DNA of 64,000 bases from Chinchilla lanigera (GCF_000276665.1 NW_004955438.1:15396051-15460050), one strand, 5' to 3'; shown: positions 1 through 11,275, numbered from the stretch's first letter. The notes: generated from the sequence alone by a model not told the origin. Numbers and translations: made by a program.

Positions 1-845
1 GACAGAATTTGCAAACCATACAGTTCAGCAGTATTAATATTCATGATATTGTGCAACCACCACCACCATCCATCTCCACAACTCTTTTCTCTTTACAAAA
101 CAGAAACTCTACACCCATTACATAATGACTCCCCACTCCTCTCCCACATCCGACTGTGGCAGTCACCACACTCTGCATGATTTTGACTATCTCATATAAG
201 AACTATACAGTATTTTCCCTTTTATGACTGGCTTATTCCACTTAGCATAATGTTTTCATTTATCCAGTGGTTGTTTTAGAGTGTATTAATTTCCACAAAT
301 GTGTAAATTTCCATTTTACCTTTTGTTGATTTCTGACTTTATCCCATTATGGTTGGAGAAAATATTTTAAAAACTATTTTTAAAAAATCTACTGAGACTT
401 AATCTGTGACCCAACATATCTTATATGCTGTAAAATTTCTTGTGCACTTGAGAAGAATGTGTATGCTGTTGCTGGGTAGAGATTTTACACACCCGTTGGG
501 TCTACTTAGCTCACGGTGTGAGGTTCCTTATTCCTTTACTTCTCTTTTGTTCTAGCCATTATTCAGAGTACGGTACTGAAGTATCAAACTATTATTGTAG
601 AACTATTTCACCCTTCGATTCTGTAAGATTTTGCTTAATATATATTAGTCTGTCAATATATGTGTGAATATTTGTAACTGTTATATTTCTTCCTGTATTG
701 AACCTTTTAATAACATGTAATGTCCTTTTTGTCTCTTATAAATTCACAGTCTGTTTTACCTGTTACTGAAATAGCCATCCCTGCTGTTTTGGTTACCATT
801 TGCACATAATTCTGGGCTTTAATTTTTAGTTAAATCTAATTTGAA
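1..845 (-). mobile_element. Ancient L1 (L1M-type) fragment, antisense
   Basis: The plus strand reads as the reverse complement of an old mammalian L1. The first 290 bases resemble the L1M 3' part (the 'cttattccacttagcataatg' stretch). Bases 300-840 resemble antisense ORF2 sequence. No open frame survives. It lies in BTBD7 intron 3 and continues off the left edge. Subfamily cannot be assigned without alignment. Confidence 0.7.
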
Positions 846-1284
846 ATAAAAGGTATCACCTGCTGATTCAAAAACATTTACTGCTGGGGACACAAAAATG
901 AGAACAATATCATCTTACCCTTAAGAGGCTCAACAGTATAGTCTCACAGTCTTTAACTGGAATTCATATTTGAATTAATAATATGATTGCTTGATTCTCT
1001 CCAGGATGATATGTAACTAGTACTATAGTGGATGCAGGGGAAAGATGCTGATTCAGTTACACTTAACAGAGGTCTGAACATTCTATAGACTTAATCAGAC
1101 TGCAAAACTCCTGTTAAGAAGAGCTGATTGGATAGTGACAAGTAGCTTAACAACAGTTTGGTAAATGTTATACAGAAACTCACTCTACTGAATAAAATTG
1201 TAAGAAATTTTAAGATCCATAATTGCACAGTAAAAAAATCTGATACACATTTTTTTTTAAACTTCATAATCCTGATTTACAGAG
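846..1284. other. Intronic sequence, nothing recognised
   Basis: AT-rich BTBD7 intron 3 sequence between an old L1 and a MIR. I see no exon, promoter or assignable repeat. Confidence 0.5.
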
Positions 1285-1400
1285 TTAATATTCTTATTTT
1301 ACAAATGAGAAAACGGGATCAGAGGGTTTATATGACTAGCTTAAAGTCTAACAAGACATGATAGGATTCAAATCCATTCAGTCTAGTTCTAGCTGTGTTG
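1285..1400 (+). mobile_element. MIR SINE fragment
   Basis: Carries the MIR core pattern: a 'ttacaaatgagaaa' stretch, then a degenerate 'acttgcccaaggtcacacag' equivalent and 'ggattcaaatcc'. It is diverged, as expected for a pre-eutherian element. Confidence 0.6.
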
Positions 1401-1680
1401 TTCAGCTTTATGGTATGAAATCCCTAAGTACCCAAATAGTCTTCTTCCCATGGAAGTGAGGTAAAAGTTATGTTGAAGTCATAGTGTGTTACAAATCCTA
1501 ACATGATTATCATAGTTATCGGAGAAAGGTATGTTCTACATGGAGCACAACCATCCCTCCAGGCCCCACTTCACCACATGGGCAAAGCTGTATTTTAAAT
1601 AATGAAAGAGAGAAGAATGTGCAGTTTGTTTTAAGTAACCAGATTAAGATAATGCAAGGAGTACTGTTTTATATCTATCC

Positions 1681-1763
1681 TTTTTTTTTTGGTACTGGGA
1701 ATCAAATTCTAGACCTTGCACTTGACAGGCAGGCACTTGTGCTGCTGAGCTACCTCCCTGGCC
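1681..1763 (-). mobile_element. ID-type (tRNA-derived) SINE, antisense
   Basis: Poly-T followed by the reverse complement of the tRNA-like body, 'ggtactgggaatcaaa' to 'ctgctgagctacc'. It is flanked by a 12-bp direct repeat tgttttatatct (1665-1676 and 1765-1776), consistent with L1-driven retroposition. Confidence 0.85.
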
Positions 1764-1984
1764 TTGTTTTATATCTTTAAAATACAATCTCTAGCTAAAT
1801 CTCAATCTCTCTCAGCTCACTTAAAATAAAAGAACACTACATAAGTAATCAAGTATTACCAACAATCCAAGAGCTGCCTCACAATTTTACTTATTCAAAA
1901 CTTTAAAAAAATTACTACATTAAAGAATACATTCTCGTTTTTTAAAACTGTAAAGTATATGTGATACATTTTGGTTATTTTTTA

Positions 1985-2515
1985 GCCTTTAAAATGTTTA
2001 TTAGTACACGCTTGTGATACATAATGAGTGCATTCATTGTGGGGAGCTGGTACAACGTACACATCTTCTTTTTTCCATCCCTTTCTCCTCTCCCATCCTC
2101 CATCTCTTGGTCCCCTTTCCTTTTCCACAAGATCTATCTCCTCATTTCTATTAACTTTTTTCTCTTTATTTTTATTTTGGTTTCTGATATGAGAAAAACA
2201 ATGTGATATTTAAGCTCATGTGTCTGACTTATTTCACTTACCATTATGGCCTTATGGTACATCCATTTTCCTGCAAATGACTAAAATTTAGCCTCATTTA
2301 TGGCAGAGTAGTACCCATTATGTATAAATACTACATTTTCTTTAACCATTCACTTGAGGATGGATGTGCTGGACACTTCTGAGATTTAGCATAATATTAT
2401 GATTTGTGATGCTATAAACACACATATTATGGTAATATGATGTCTTTTGCTCTTTTGGGAAGAGTTCCCCCAAAAAGAGGAACTGCTAGGTTGAATGGAA
2501 ACATTTCATTATTTT
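1985..2515 (-). mobile_element. L1 3'-terminal fragment, antisense
   Basis: Reads in the same order as the antisense L1s at 22.6, 51.5, 59.2 and 62.5 kb: a 'ttattagtac' start, 'gtgcattcattgtggggagctgg', a pyrimidine-rich block, 'cagagtagtaccca', then 'gctataaacac'. It is 5'-truncated with no open frame and is more diverged than the 62.5-kb copy. Confidence 0.75.
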
Positions 2516-2734
2516 TAATTGTTTAAACACATTAAAAACTAAAAAACAATTATAGAAAATAAAGATTGTGGTATCTTTTTGCTAATGTTGCAGGCTCACA
2601 TTTTTCTGTAGAATCTTTTTCTAACAATCTGATTTCACAAAAGATTGTTCAAACTGCTAGGTTATTTCTGACAACATATTTTCCTACAGTCTGACATGTA
2701 AATAGCCTTTTATTACACAGTGATTCTTATTTAT

Positions 2735-2934
2735 TTTATGGTAATGAGATTGAACCCAAGTCCTCCAGCATGCTAGAGAACAGCAATATCACAGAGCTAC
2801 ACCCTTAGTCCTTTTTTTACTTGATTTTGCAGTAATTAAGTTAGCCAGACTGGCCACAAACTTGCAATCCTCGTGCTTCAGCCTTCCAAGCCCAATAGCT
2901 GGGATTACAGGCATGTGCCCTTGTGCTTGGCTTG
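2735..2934 (-). mobile_element. Dimeric B1-ID SINE, antisense
   Basis: An antisense ID-like unit (2735-2812) is followed by an antisense B1-like unit ending in 'gctgggattacaggcatg' and 'gcttggc'. The two modules are separated by a T-rich linker. A short direct repeat tgattctta occurs on both sides. Confidence 0.65.
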
Positions 2935-3093
2935 ATTCTTATCTAATAACATTCTCCCCTTCTCTTTTTTAAAGTGGTGGCAAAGTTTATTCAAGAAAGC
3001 AAAAATCAAGAGTGAGAGAGAAACTGGCTCTGCAGAGTGAGCTTGGACCAAGTACATAGGAAAAGAGGGAGAGAGCAAAGAAAGTACATGCTG

Positions 3094-3210
3094 ATTTCCT
3101 ACCACTTTGTTTGTAACTCCGTATTGTCTGTACTGTTCTTTTGCTATTTTGTAAAATGTCTGTCTGTCTGTTAATGTCTTCCTTTTATTTTTAAAATAAA
3201 AAAAAAAATA
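3094..3210 (+). mobile_element. Ultra-short L1 3'-tail insertion with 17-bp TSD
   Basis: Only 117 bp of the lineage-specific L1 3' end is present: 'cctaccactttgtttgtaac' through 'tttttaaaataaaa' and an A-rich tail. It is flanked by a perfect 17-bp duplication, aaagaaagtacatgctg, at 3077-3093 and 3211-3227. This is a textbook, extremely 5'-truncated target-primed insertion. Confidence 0.9.
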
Positions 3211-3227
3211 AAAGAAAGTACATGCTG

Positions 3228-4157
3228 CGTCTGGGAAACACAGCATGGGCTATCATCGAAAGTTATGATAGCTGATAACATTCTCTTCTAAGTGGCAGCT
3301 TCTAAAATTCTTTTAGTTAATATGCAATAATGGAATTAAATTCCTAAAGTAATCTCAGGTCAAATAGTTGTTTCCTTTAATATATAGCCATAGAAAGCTA
3401 AGTATGTATTCTCCCTTTGTGTGGGACAGCAAACTCCTTTGCTTTCTCATGAAAGGTCTCTTTCCAACTCTGAAATGTTAAGATTTTAATAGTTACCAGC
3501 AGATACTTTTTAAATGCAACGTTCATATATTCATTTGCTTATCACAAAGAATATGCTGTTCCTAATTTAAATTATCAGGTTGAAAATAACTTAATAAGGT
3601 GTGTGAATCTGGCACGATGCTTTATACACTGTAGGCTACTGTTTGATATACAAGTTGACTCTAAAAGAAAAAAATATTTTAAAATTTAAATGAGAAGCTC
3701 TACTCAATTCTCTCATCCAAATGAATTTATATCTAAATGTGGCTATCTTCATTTTTATTATGAATTTATTCTAATTCCAAACATTTAAACATCAATAGAC
3801 CATTGAATATAAAGATGAAAATCTAACCTTGCAATCAGGAAAACTTGGCTAATTTCAAAGCTTCGGTGAGAATATAGTTGGGTAATTATATCTCTCACAT
3901 CTATCATTTTACATTAGGAAAAAGCCTCAAGTCTCATTTAATGCTTAGTCACTAGAACTGAATGCTTGATTTTTATATTAAAAGCAGAGCCACATTAATA
4001 CTGACCCTTCATCTATCTCAGATATCATAATTATGGACTCAAAAAAACTGACCTTGCACATCCCAGACACTGAAATTGTAGAACAAACTGGTTGTGTTTT
4101 CAAAGTGGAAGATAAATTTGTAATTTTAAAAATAAATATAAAATCAGGATTTCATAC
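3228..4157 (-). other. BTBD7: BTBD7 intron 3 (proximal part)
   Basis: Sequence downstream (in gene orientation) of the exon 3 donor. It is AT-rich, with no repeat that I can name and no further exon. The donor itself, AAG|gtatga in gene orientation, is at 4158/4157. Confidence 0.6.
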
Positions 4158-5237
4158 CTTGTGCAAGCATGTTAAATTCCAAGAACAGTGCTATGTGGTA
4201 AAGTTCCATGGCTTCTTCTGCCCTGGTCATGTTTGGCTTCCCTGCGACGAGAGCCTGAACTTCACTGAGACTCCCCACAGAGGGGCTACAGTGTAAAACA
4301 GAGAGGTCTACCACATCGGTATACATACAGTGTAGTATCACCTTTGCATATTTTTTTGGTATAATGGATTCATCTAATATAATTCTTGTGGGAGTCCTCA
4401 AAGTTCGGTCTGTGATTTCTTCACCAGTCCGTATCCTCCTTTGTAATAAATTTCGAAAAAATGGAGACCGTGCAGAAATAATAGCCTTGTGGGCTTTCAG
4501 CTCTTCATCTAAACAGTTTTGATTTCCCCCAAAAGCTTCAACCAGTTCAGAATCTGAAGAAAAACTAAGGACGACATCATAATAACACATATAATCAAAG
4601 AGTCCACGCATATCTACATCAAGGGAGTTTGGTGTTCCGAATTCTTCACTAAGTTGAACAAGGATGTCGACATTTTGAAACCTTGAGTCCTCCATTCCAA
4701 ACTCTCCTGTATAAAGGTAGTGTAACAAAGCAGAAAACATGGGCATATCAATACCAGCTGTATTGATGTCCATTATTATCTCTGCCCCATACTCAGGCGA
4801 GGAAGCAAGCAGTGTTTTAAAAAATGGACACCTTGCTGCCAAAATGGCACGATGAACAGGAAAACAAGTTTCTTGAAATATTAAGTCTACATCAGTACAA
4901 TACTTATACTCATAAAGATCAGCCATATCTTTCTGCAATGTCCGGGCTTCTGGTCTAGCCAAACTGGCTTGCAGAGAAAGCTCCTTTAAGGCTGAAGTTC
5001 CCTCATATTCCTCCACTAATGCATTGACATCTCTAACATCCCATCCAGAGAGGAGTTCTCGCATCTGCTTGGCATGATCAGCAGACCTATTAGATTTTCG
5101 ACGCTTAATAAATTTCTTTTTGAGGGTGGCAAGGCCAGAGGTTCTCTTTTTTTTGTCTTGTGGTTTCTCATGGCCATGGTCAAGGCTATATAATTTTGAT
5201 TCACAACCATAGCCTTGCTGAGAATAGGATGATGTCC
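4158..5237 (-). CDS. BTBD7: BTBD7 coding exon 3 (both BTB/POZ domains)
   Basis: This 1,080-nt exon encodes residues 28-388 of BTB/POZ domain-containing protein 7, recognised from its sequence. A basic segment (KKKFIKRRKSNRS, about residues 67-79) precedes BTB1 (about 141-229, starting CTDVDLIF with the HRAIL helix). BTB2 (about 246-349, starting DVVLSF with AHKAIISARSPFF) follows. The BACK-like region begins at the end of the exon. Acceptor (ctttttag|GGACATC) and donor (CACAAG|gtatga) are clean, and the exon starts and ends so that codons 28 and 388 are split after their first base. The frame is fully open. Family knowledge: the roughly 1,130-residue protein promotes epithelial branching, affecting Slug (Snail2) and E-cadherin. 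The C-terminal two thirds lie left of this window. Confidence 0.97.
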
Positions 5238-6008
5238 CTAAAAAGAAGATTAAACAAATGAAAATTTGTATTTCCCCAACATTCATCCTTAACATTAACA
5301 TTTTTCACATTAATTTTTTTTTTGCAAACAATCTTGGACCAAATAAAACTGATTTTTGTTTTTATAAAGGAACATAAGAATTTCAAGTAACATTTTAAAA
5401 TAGGAACAACCATAGCAAATTAATCTGAATTTTTAAAAATACCTTTGATCTCCTGACAAAGACTGAGAATCCCCTTTTTTGAGAGAATCTTGCTAAATTG
5501 CCCAGGCTGGGTGCTTCAAATTTACAATCTTCCTGCCTCAGTCTCCCAAGTAGCTGAGATTACAGGGTTGGACCACTATGTCCAGCCGACACCATAAATC
5601 TTAATCATAATTTTTAAGAAATGAGAGATAAACAGATTTATAAATTAGGAATACTGCTTATATATAATTGTGAAATGCTTTATCTTCTCAACTATGGCAA
5701 GGCTGCATTTGTATGGGTAAAATAAATGGACAGGACACACAAATGGAGATAGCTAATTTGCTAGGTAATTAATTGGCAACTATGGTTAAAGCAACTAAAG
5801 AAAAGGTCAATTGTGTTAGATAAGCAGTGTTTAAACAAAACTCATAGAAACCAGATTTCCATTTATGTGTGTGTGGGGGGGATAGAGCCTACTATAGAAT
5901 TATTTATAACATCTTCATATCTTAATTCTTTTTATCCATAAAGACCACTGAAAATAATTCTATTCATAGTCACAAAAGAAAATAAAGTTAAAAAAATTGA
6001 AAGTTTAC
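5238..6008 (-). other. BTBD7: BTBD7 intron 2
   Basis: A 771-bp intron between exon 2 donor (TATAG|gtaaac) and exon 3 acceptor (ctttttag|GG). Apart from one antisense B1-like SINE it holds only AT-rich sequence. Confidence 0.85.
5471..5587 (-). mobile_element. B1-like (7SL-derived) SINE, antisense
   Basis: Reverse complement of a B1/Alu-like monomer: 'tgcccaggctggg', 'cctcagtctcccaagtagctgagattacag' pattern, ending 'tgtccagcc'. It lacks the A-box duplication region seen in younger copies, so it is an older monomer. Confidence 0.7.
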
Positions 6009-6090
6009 CTATAAAAGTCTGTTGGGCTTGGGAATTTCCCCCTACCCTCGGGGAACATGAATGAGGATAGTTAGATGCATTAGCACCCAT
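6009..6090 (-). CDS. BTBD7: BTBD7 coding part of exon 2 (start codon)
   Basis: Encodes the first 27 residues, beginning MGANASNYPHS, and ends one base into codon 28. The ATG (6090-6088) has A at -3 and G at +4, a strong Kozak context. The MGxxxS N-terminus fits the N-myristoyltransferase consensus, so the mature protein may be membrane-tethered through Gly2. The frame joins exon 3 exactly (G|GG ACA TCA). Below about 30 residues this exon is easily missed by ORF searches. Confidence 0.95.
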
Positions 6091-6196
6091 TTTCTTCAGT
6101 CACTCAGGCATTCCATCGGCTGGTTCTTCAAAGTATGATCCCAGAGACCTTTATGAACCTTCAACCCTGGATCCAGCAGCCTCTTTTCATCCATTT
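6091..6196 (-). other. BTBD7: BTBD7 exon 2, 5'-UTR part
   Basis: The 5'-UTR segment between a candidate acceptor (catatcaag|AAATGG, in gene orientation, at 6197/6196) and the start codon. The acceptor has a T-rich but interrupted pyrimidine tract and is the best AG nearby. The segment is itself open in one frame; see the upstream ORF entry. Confidence 0.65.
6096..6194 (-). other. BTBD7 upstream ORF, exon 2 portion
   Basis: ATG (6194-6192) opens a 32-codon frame that stops with TGA at 6098-6096, only 5 nt before the BTBD7 ATG. If exon 1 splices from 49,383 to 6,196, the exon 1 frame that begins at 49,485 enters this same frame (G|AA, then ATG), giving one 67-codon upstream ORF. Seen directly: the open frames and the phase match. 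Inferred: the splice junction and any translation. Confidence 0.55.
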
Positions 6197-7013
6197 CTTG
6201 ATATGAAACAAAAATAATTTTATTTATTTTTCAAATGTATCTAAAATCAGTTTTTTTTAAAAAGCAAGCTACTGAAAATCACTTTTATTTGCAAATACTG
6301 TAATGATATGCTACTGATTTCCTATGTAACATTTTTAGAAAATATAAAATCTTTAATCCTGTATTATAAATCTGTGTTAGTTGCAATTTTGAGTCATTAT
6401 ATACTTTCTAAGATAGTAAAAAGAAACATACCCATCAAATTTTAACATATAATCATAGGAGGAATACTTCGAAGTACAGGGAAAGGTATTCAGACTAAAA
6501 AAAAAGTTTCAGTGAAAAACCCTACAGACAACCACTAGTCATTATAATATTCTAAGCAATGTACAGACACTTAGAAGAGGTTGATACCAGTACTGTGCAT
6601 ACCAAGAATATATAATTTTACCTGGCTAAAAGGATAGTGGTTTAAGAAGAAAAAAACCCTCACAATTTAAAATCCATCATGGAAATTGTTAGGAAACCAA
6701 CCAGGAGGCAGCTTAACCTAGCCTTAAAATGAAGGATGTTTTAACAAATAAAAGGTAGAAAACACATGTAACTATGAAAAACCCACTGGAAAAAAAGAGC
6801 TAAGTTAAGATTCCTCGAATTTATTTTCATCTCTATTGCTAATATAAGTATAACCTTAGGAGTTCACATTTAAGAAAAATCATCATTAATATCTACGCCT
6901 TTCTCTGCATTTGTGTGTGTGTAAACATATATGGAAATTTATTTATCTAAGCATATAAATATCTACTTACAGCTGTCAGGATAAGACTGGAAAACTTCTA
7001 TTAATTATTATTA
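6197..7013. other. Unassigned intronic sequence
   Basis: AT-rich intron 1 sequence next to exon 2. I recognise no repeat or regulatory element here. Confidence 0.4.
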
Positions 7014-7105
7014 TTTTTTTTTTTTTTTTCCGGTACCAGGAATCGAAGTCACGACCTTGCACTTGCCAGGCAGGCACTGTGCTGCTGAGCTAAATCCCCA
7101 GTTCC
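7014..7105 (-). mobile_element. ID-type SINE, antisense
   Basis: A T-run followed by 'ccggtaccaggaatcg', 'ccaggcaggcactgtgctgctgagctaaatcccc'. Close match to other young copies. Imperfect flanking repeats acttctattaatt and acttctactaatt mark the insertion. Confidence 0.85.
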
Positions 7106-7364
7106 CTACTTCTACTAATTAGATACTGTATAAATACTGTGCTATGTAAAGTAATAGTTCCTTCAAATTATATACTTATACCAAAACTTACCTACTTGCC
7201 TAGGAGAACAAACATCTTTAAATTTTATTTTAGTATTTATTGTTGGAGGCTTGAACTGATCTAGGCAGTTAACAAAAATATGAAAACGCATTCTGTAAGA
7301 ACTACGCAGCAAAGAGGCTAGTGAGTTTAATATGCTATTTTGTGAATGTTAAAAACAAAACCTA

Positions 7365-7420
7365 GGGCTGGAGATGAAGCTCAGTGGGGAGAACCCTGGG
7401 GCCAATCCCCAGTAAGTTGG
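7365..7420 (+). mobile_element. ID-type SINE fragment
   Basis: 'gggctggagatgaagctcagtgggg' followed by 'ccaatccccagta' is the ID body with an internal deletion. Short and diverged. Confidence 0.5.
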
Positions 7421-8845
7421 GGAGTAGGAGGAGATAAGCTTTGTATCTGGGAGCAATGGTGGCTGTAAAAAGTATGGGTCCAGTGTTTCTAAAGATATAG
7501 TTGCTTTCTGTTGCTCTTGTGGTAGGCTTCATCTCACTTCCTTCACTCATTCTTAAAGTTCCGTATTGCTTTATTTTGGTTTGCTTTTTAAATTTCTTTC
7601 GATTGCAGGGCAAACTCGCTGACACAAAGTATGCCGATGGCACAAAGAACACTGAAACACAACAAGGCAGAATAAAAGCTTGTTTCCAGAGGAAGAAAAA
7701 TCACAAGGGTCCATGGAAGTGGCAAAATTTACCATTCCTACTTCAACACACTTGAGAAACATTTTCAACTGAGAACTTAATGTGGTTTGTAAGGCCACAA
7801 GACACTATTACACTGGCCTTTCTGAAATTTAAAGCACATCAAAAAATGCCTTTAAAAAAAGCTTTACTTTAGGCTGAACAGAATTAGACACTCTAGGAGA
7901 AACAAGAGCATGCAGCAAGAATTAGAAAAGCCACAGACTGAGCTACAGATACTTGGCTATTCAGCCCTACAATGATGAGGTTTCTTCCTGGGGATGTGCT
8001 TTGAAATAAAAGTAACTTTGGAATTTATGGACAAAGTCTCTTCTTGGTAGCTACGCATCAACAGGGATCCCCTTCATAATAACTAGTCTGGGTGACATTT
8101 ATATCTCCCAGAGGATTTTGAATACCAAAATAAATAGGCCTTGGAAAGAAATGGCGGGAGGGGGGCGGGGGGGCGGGGGCATAGAGGGGTTCTGGATCAG
8201 ATATAACTCTTCAGGCCACTCTGTGTCCAGAGTTCCAAATCCTATGGCTAACCCTGACTGGGGAATTCCAGTACAAAGCTTTATTTCTCAAAATTTTCAG
8301 AGAATAATTTTGCTGCTTCTCAGGTAATCAAAATTTATGCCAAATGGTATACACATTGTTATTTATTTTTAAATCTATTCAGCTACCTGTATATCTGAAA
8401 ATGATAATTAATCACAGTCTAATCTCTCCAGAGATGGTTTTCTTTCCAGACAAGTCAGCTCTGTCTCTCACAGATAAAAGAATGAAATCCAATCTTTGGA
8501 AGATGGGGTAGGAAAGGAAAGGGAGGTCTACAGGACTGGAGGCTGGGCAGATCGATGTAAACAGTCCCAGAAGGCTGATCAAGCCTTTTTCTGGGATCAC
8601 AAATTCTGTTAGTCACTAACACAATCAACCCAATCAGATGATATGACATTCTTAAAATATGCTTCATTGATTGCAGCAAAACCAGCTGAGGGGGAAAAAC
8701 TGTTGAATATAACAGAGAATGAATAACACTGAGACATTTTTTGGAGTTTATAAGCCAACATTTTCTTTCCTCCCCATCCATCAAAACAAAACAAAACAAA
8801 ACCTAGACCAGAATTCTCCAAAGTTTTCTCAAGTGTGGAAAATGT
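7421..8845. other. Low-repeat intronic stretch with a G-rich run
   Basis: One of the longer stretches of intron 1 with no recognisable interspersed repeat. It contains a plus-strand G-rich run at 8154-8179, described separately. No exon-like frame with splice sites is evident. Confidence 0.45.
8154..8179 (+). repeat. G-quadruplex-capable G-run
   Basis: Four G-runs of 3, 6, 7 and 5 bases separated by single bases. This satisfies the simple G3+ quadruplex rule on the plus strand, which is the template strand for BTBD7. Confidence 0.75.
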
Positions 8846-8998
8846 AGCCAGGTATGGTAGTGCACGCCTGTAATCCCAGCACTCAGGAGGCTGAGGCAGG
8901 TGGATCATTATGAGTTCGAAGTCAGCCTGGGCTACAAAGTGAGCTCAAGGTCAGCCTGAACTACATAGCCAGACCCTGTCTCAAAGACAAAAAAAAAG
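8846..8998 (+). mobile_element. B1-like SINE
   Basis: Full monomer: 'agccaggtatggtagtgcacgcctgtaatcccagcactc', then two related halves 'gtcagcctgggctacaaagtgagctc' and 'ggtcagcctgaactacatag', ending 'ccctgtctcaaagac' plus A-run. The internal duplication is characteristic of rodent B1. Confidence 0.9.
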
Positions 8999-9957
8999 AG
9001 TGGAAATGTGATATTAAATAAATTTCTGATAGGTTTCTTTATCTTAAGATTTCTCAGCACTTTTAAACTGCTAAGGTGTGCTGTGAAGAGGAAGTACTGA
9101 GAATGATTAAAGGAGCCCTGCTACCCTATAGAGCACTAAAAGAATGAACTTAATACATTTTGGGGAAAAAAGCTGATCTTTGTTATAAAAACACTTACAA
9201 AACAAGCAGTTTTTACTCCTATACACAGTGGAAAATACAGTGGGAATTAACATGTTCTTGTCAGCTTGAGCCACTGGTCGTATACGCATGACTGTACCTT
9301 CAGGCGGCTTTTTATTAATTTTATTAGTAAAAAGACCAATAACAGTGATTAGATCTGTTTGTACCACCATTGGTACAAGCCACAGGGACAGACAGTCATA
9401 CATGTACCACTAGTGGTTCAAAGCTGCTGCCAATGAGATATGAATTACGGCCCTGTCATGAACATGTTAAGGCATCTGGGACTGAGTTCTCCCTGTCATT
9501 GATTTACCACATATACAGTATAGAATGCAGGTAACTTTAATGAACCTGTTTCTGTATTTGTAAAATAAGGAAGAGCACAGAGGGTTTCTAAAACTCAGTG
9601 TAGCTGTATGACTTACTGATCTGGGAAATGAAGATGGGGAAGGGAGTTATTTCCATGTAAGATGTTAGTTTGATTATTTTAGATAGAAGGATAGGAACTG
9701 GGGAGCAAATGTGAGTAAGAAATGCAAACTGTAATAAAAGAGAAATACAAAACTATAGCAACACTTAACTCCTGTGAAATCAAAGTATCGTATACTGGAA
9801 TATATTACTCAAACCATGAAGTTTGAGAGTGTAAGTTTTTTTTTTCTTGGTGGAACTCGAGTATGATGAAGCCAAGTGGGATAAATGGTCCTCCTACAGT
9901 CAGATCTCAATTTCTAGACCAGCTAGAAATAAAACAAAGTTTAAAAAGAGAGAGAAA
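8999..9957. other. Unassigned intronic sequence
   Basis: No recognisable repeat or exon; moderate GC. The minus-strand open frame at 9107-9403 has no family resemblance that I can see. Confidence 0.4.
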
Positions 9958-10155
9958 TCATATTGGATCTATTGGTACATTCCTGTTAGTTACTCCAGCA
10001 CCTTGAGGCTGAGGAAGGAGGATCACAAGTTTGAGCCCCAGCCTGGGCAAATTAGCAACTTAAGAAGCCCTGTCACAAAAAAATAAAAAAGGATGGGGAT
10101 GTAGTTCAGTGCAAAGGTCCTGGGTTTAATCACCAGTGCCACAAAAAAACTAACA
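9958..10155 (+). mobile_element. Dimeric B1-ID SINE
   Basis: A B1-like left half ('tactccagcaccttgaggctgagg', 'agcctgggcaaattagcaac') is joined by an A-rich linker to an ID-like right half ('ggatggggatgtagttcagtgc', 'tcctgggtttaatcaccagtgcc') and an A-rich tail. Confidence 0.75.
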
Positions 10156-10257
10156 ACAATAAAACAAAGCAAAGCAAAACAATCCCTCAAAAACCTAAGT
10201 TAAAAGGAAATAATTTCATATGTCCATCACACATGCCAAGCATGTTTTACTTAACAT

Positions 10258-10445
10258 CACAACACATATTTATTGACAGTTTACTGTCTGTCAGACTCTA
10301 GTTTTAAAGTATACACACACCCTTCATTTCACTCTCTGGAGCTTTTTTCCCGATGAGACTGAGAGTGACAGTGAGAGGTTAGCAATTTGCCCACACACAG
10401 GTAATTAAGTAAAAGAGCTGGGATTACTTTGTTTCTCTGTGAACC
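10258..10445 (+). mobile_element. MIR-like fragment
   Basis: Pattern 'catatttattgacagtttactgtctgtcaga' followed by 'gttagcaatttgcccacacacaggtaatta' and 'agctgggatta' resembles MIR. Strongly diverged. Confidence 0.45.
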
Positions 10446-10498
10446 TTCAGTTTTATCCTTAGATACATTTTAAGAGTAACAAGACAGAAGTAGACTGT

Positions 10499-10647
10499 GG
10501 CCGGACTTGGTGGTGCACATCTGTAATCCAAGTACTCAGGAGGCGAATGCAGAAGGATGGCCTCAAGTTTGAGGACAGCCTAGGCTACATATTGAATTCA
10601 AGGCCAGCTTGAATGACACAGCAAGACCCTATCTCAAAAAACCGAAA

Positions 10648-10679
<32 letters not shown>

Positions 10680-10680
10680 C
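10499..10680 (+). mobile_element. B1-like SINE with (AAAAC)n tail
   Basis: 'ggccggacttggtggtgcacatctgtaatcc' to 'gcaagaccctatctcaaaa', followed by an extended aaaac-repeat tail. Flanking repeats agtagact and agcagact are weak. Confidence 0.85.
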
Positions 10681-11193
10681 AAAAGCAGACTACGAACAGC
10701 AAGCAGAAACAGCAATAAACCCTTGCCTCTTCAAGGAATCTTCAAAAAGATGAGACCAGAAAGGAAGTTTAGAAAGTCATATCCAGGCTCTCTCTATGGC
10801 CATTTAATATAGACGCAGATGACCTCTAGAAAATCCTAAATATTCCAAAAGCACAGAGTAAAATCATGTTTATGATAGCAGCAACTTATTAAGGAAAGAC
10901 TAAAGTTATGTTCCCTTAAACATCTACTAAGACAGGGAGTCAGAATCATGGAACTGCAAGGAGTCTTCAAGCTTGTTTTGGTCAACGCTGTTTTCAAAAT
11001 GACTATACATCCACAGAATGTCAGAAAATATTTGCAAACCACGTATCCGATAAGGGATTAACATCTAGAATAGAGAACTACTAGAATTCAACATACAGCA
11101 ACTCCACTCCAAGAACTTGAGCAATTATTTCTCCAAAGAAGATCTATCAATGGCCAAATAAAAATCTAAAGAGATATTCAGCATCACTAATTA

Positions 11194-11275
11194 TGCTGGG
11201 GCTATAGCTCAGGGGCAGAGCACTTGTCTGGTGTACAAAACCCTGGGTTCAGTCCTTAGTAAGGAGGAAGGAGGC
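11194..11275 (+). mobile_element. ID-type SINE inside old L1
   Basis: 'gctggggctatagctcaggggcagagcacttgtctgg' and 'ccctgggttcagtccttagta'. It interrupts the flanking L1, so it is younger than it. Confidence 0.8.

Noticed and set aside
57..80. Short (cac/acc)n stretch as a functional repeat
   Set aside because: Too short and part of an old L1 fragment.
4033..4296. Plus-strand 87-codon frame over BTBD7 exon 3
   Set aside because: Shadow of the real exon on the opposite strand; no independent support.
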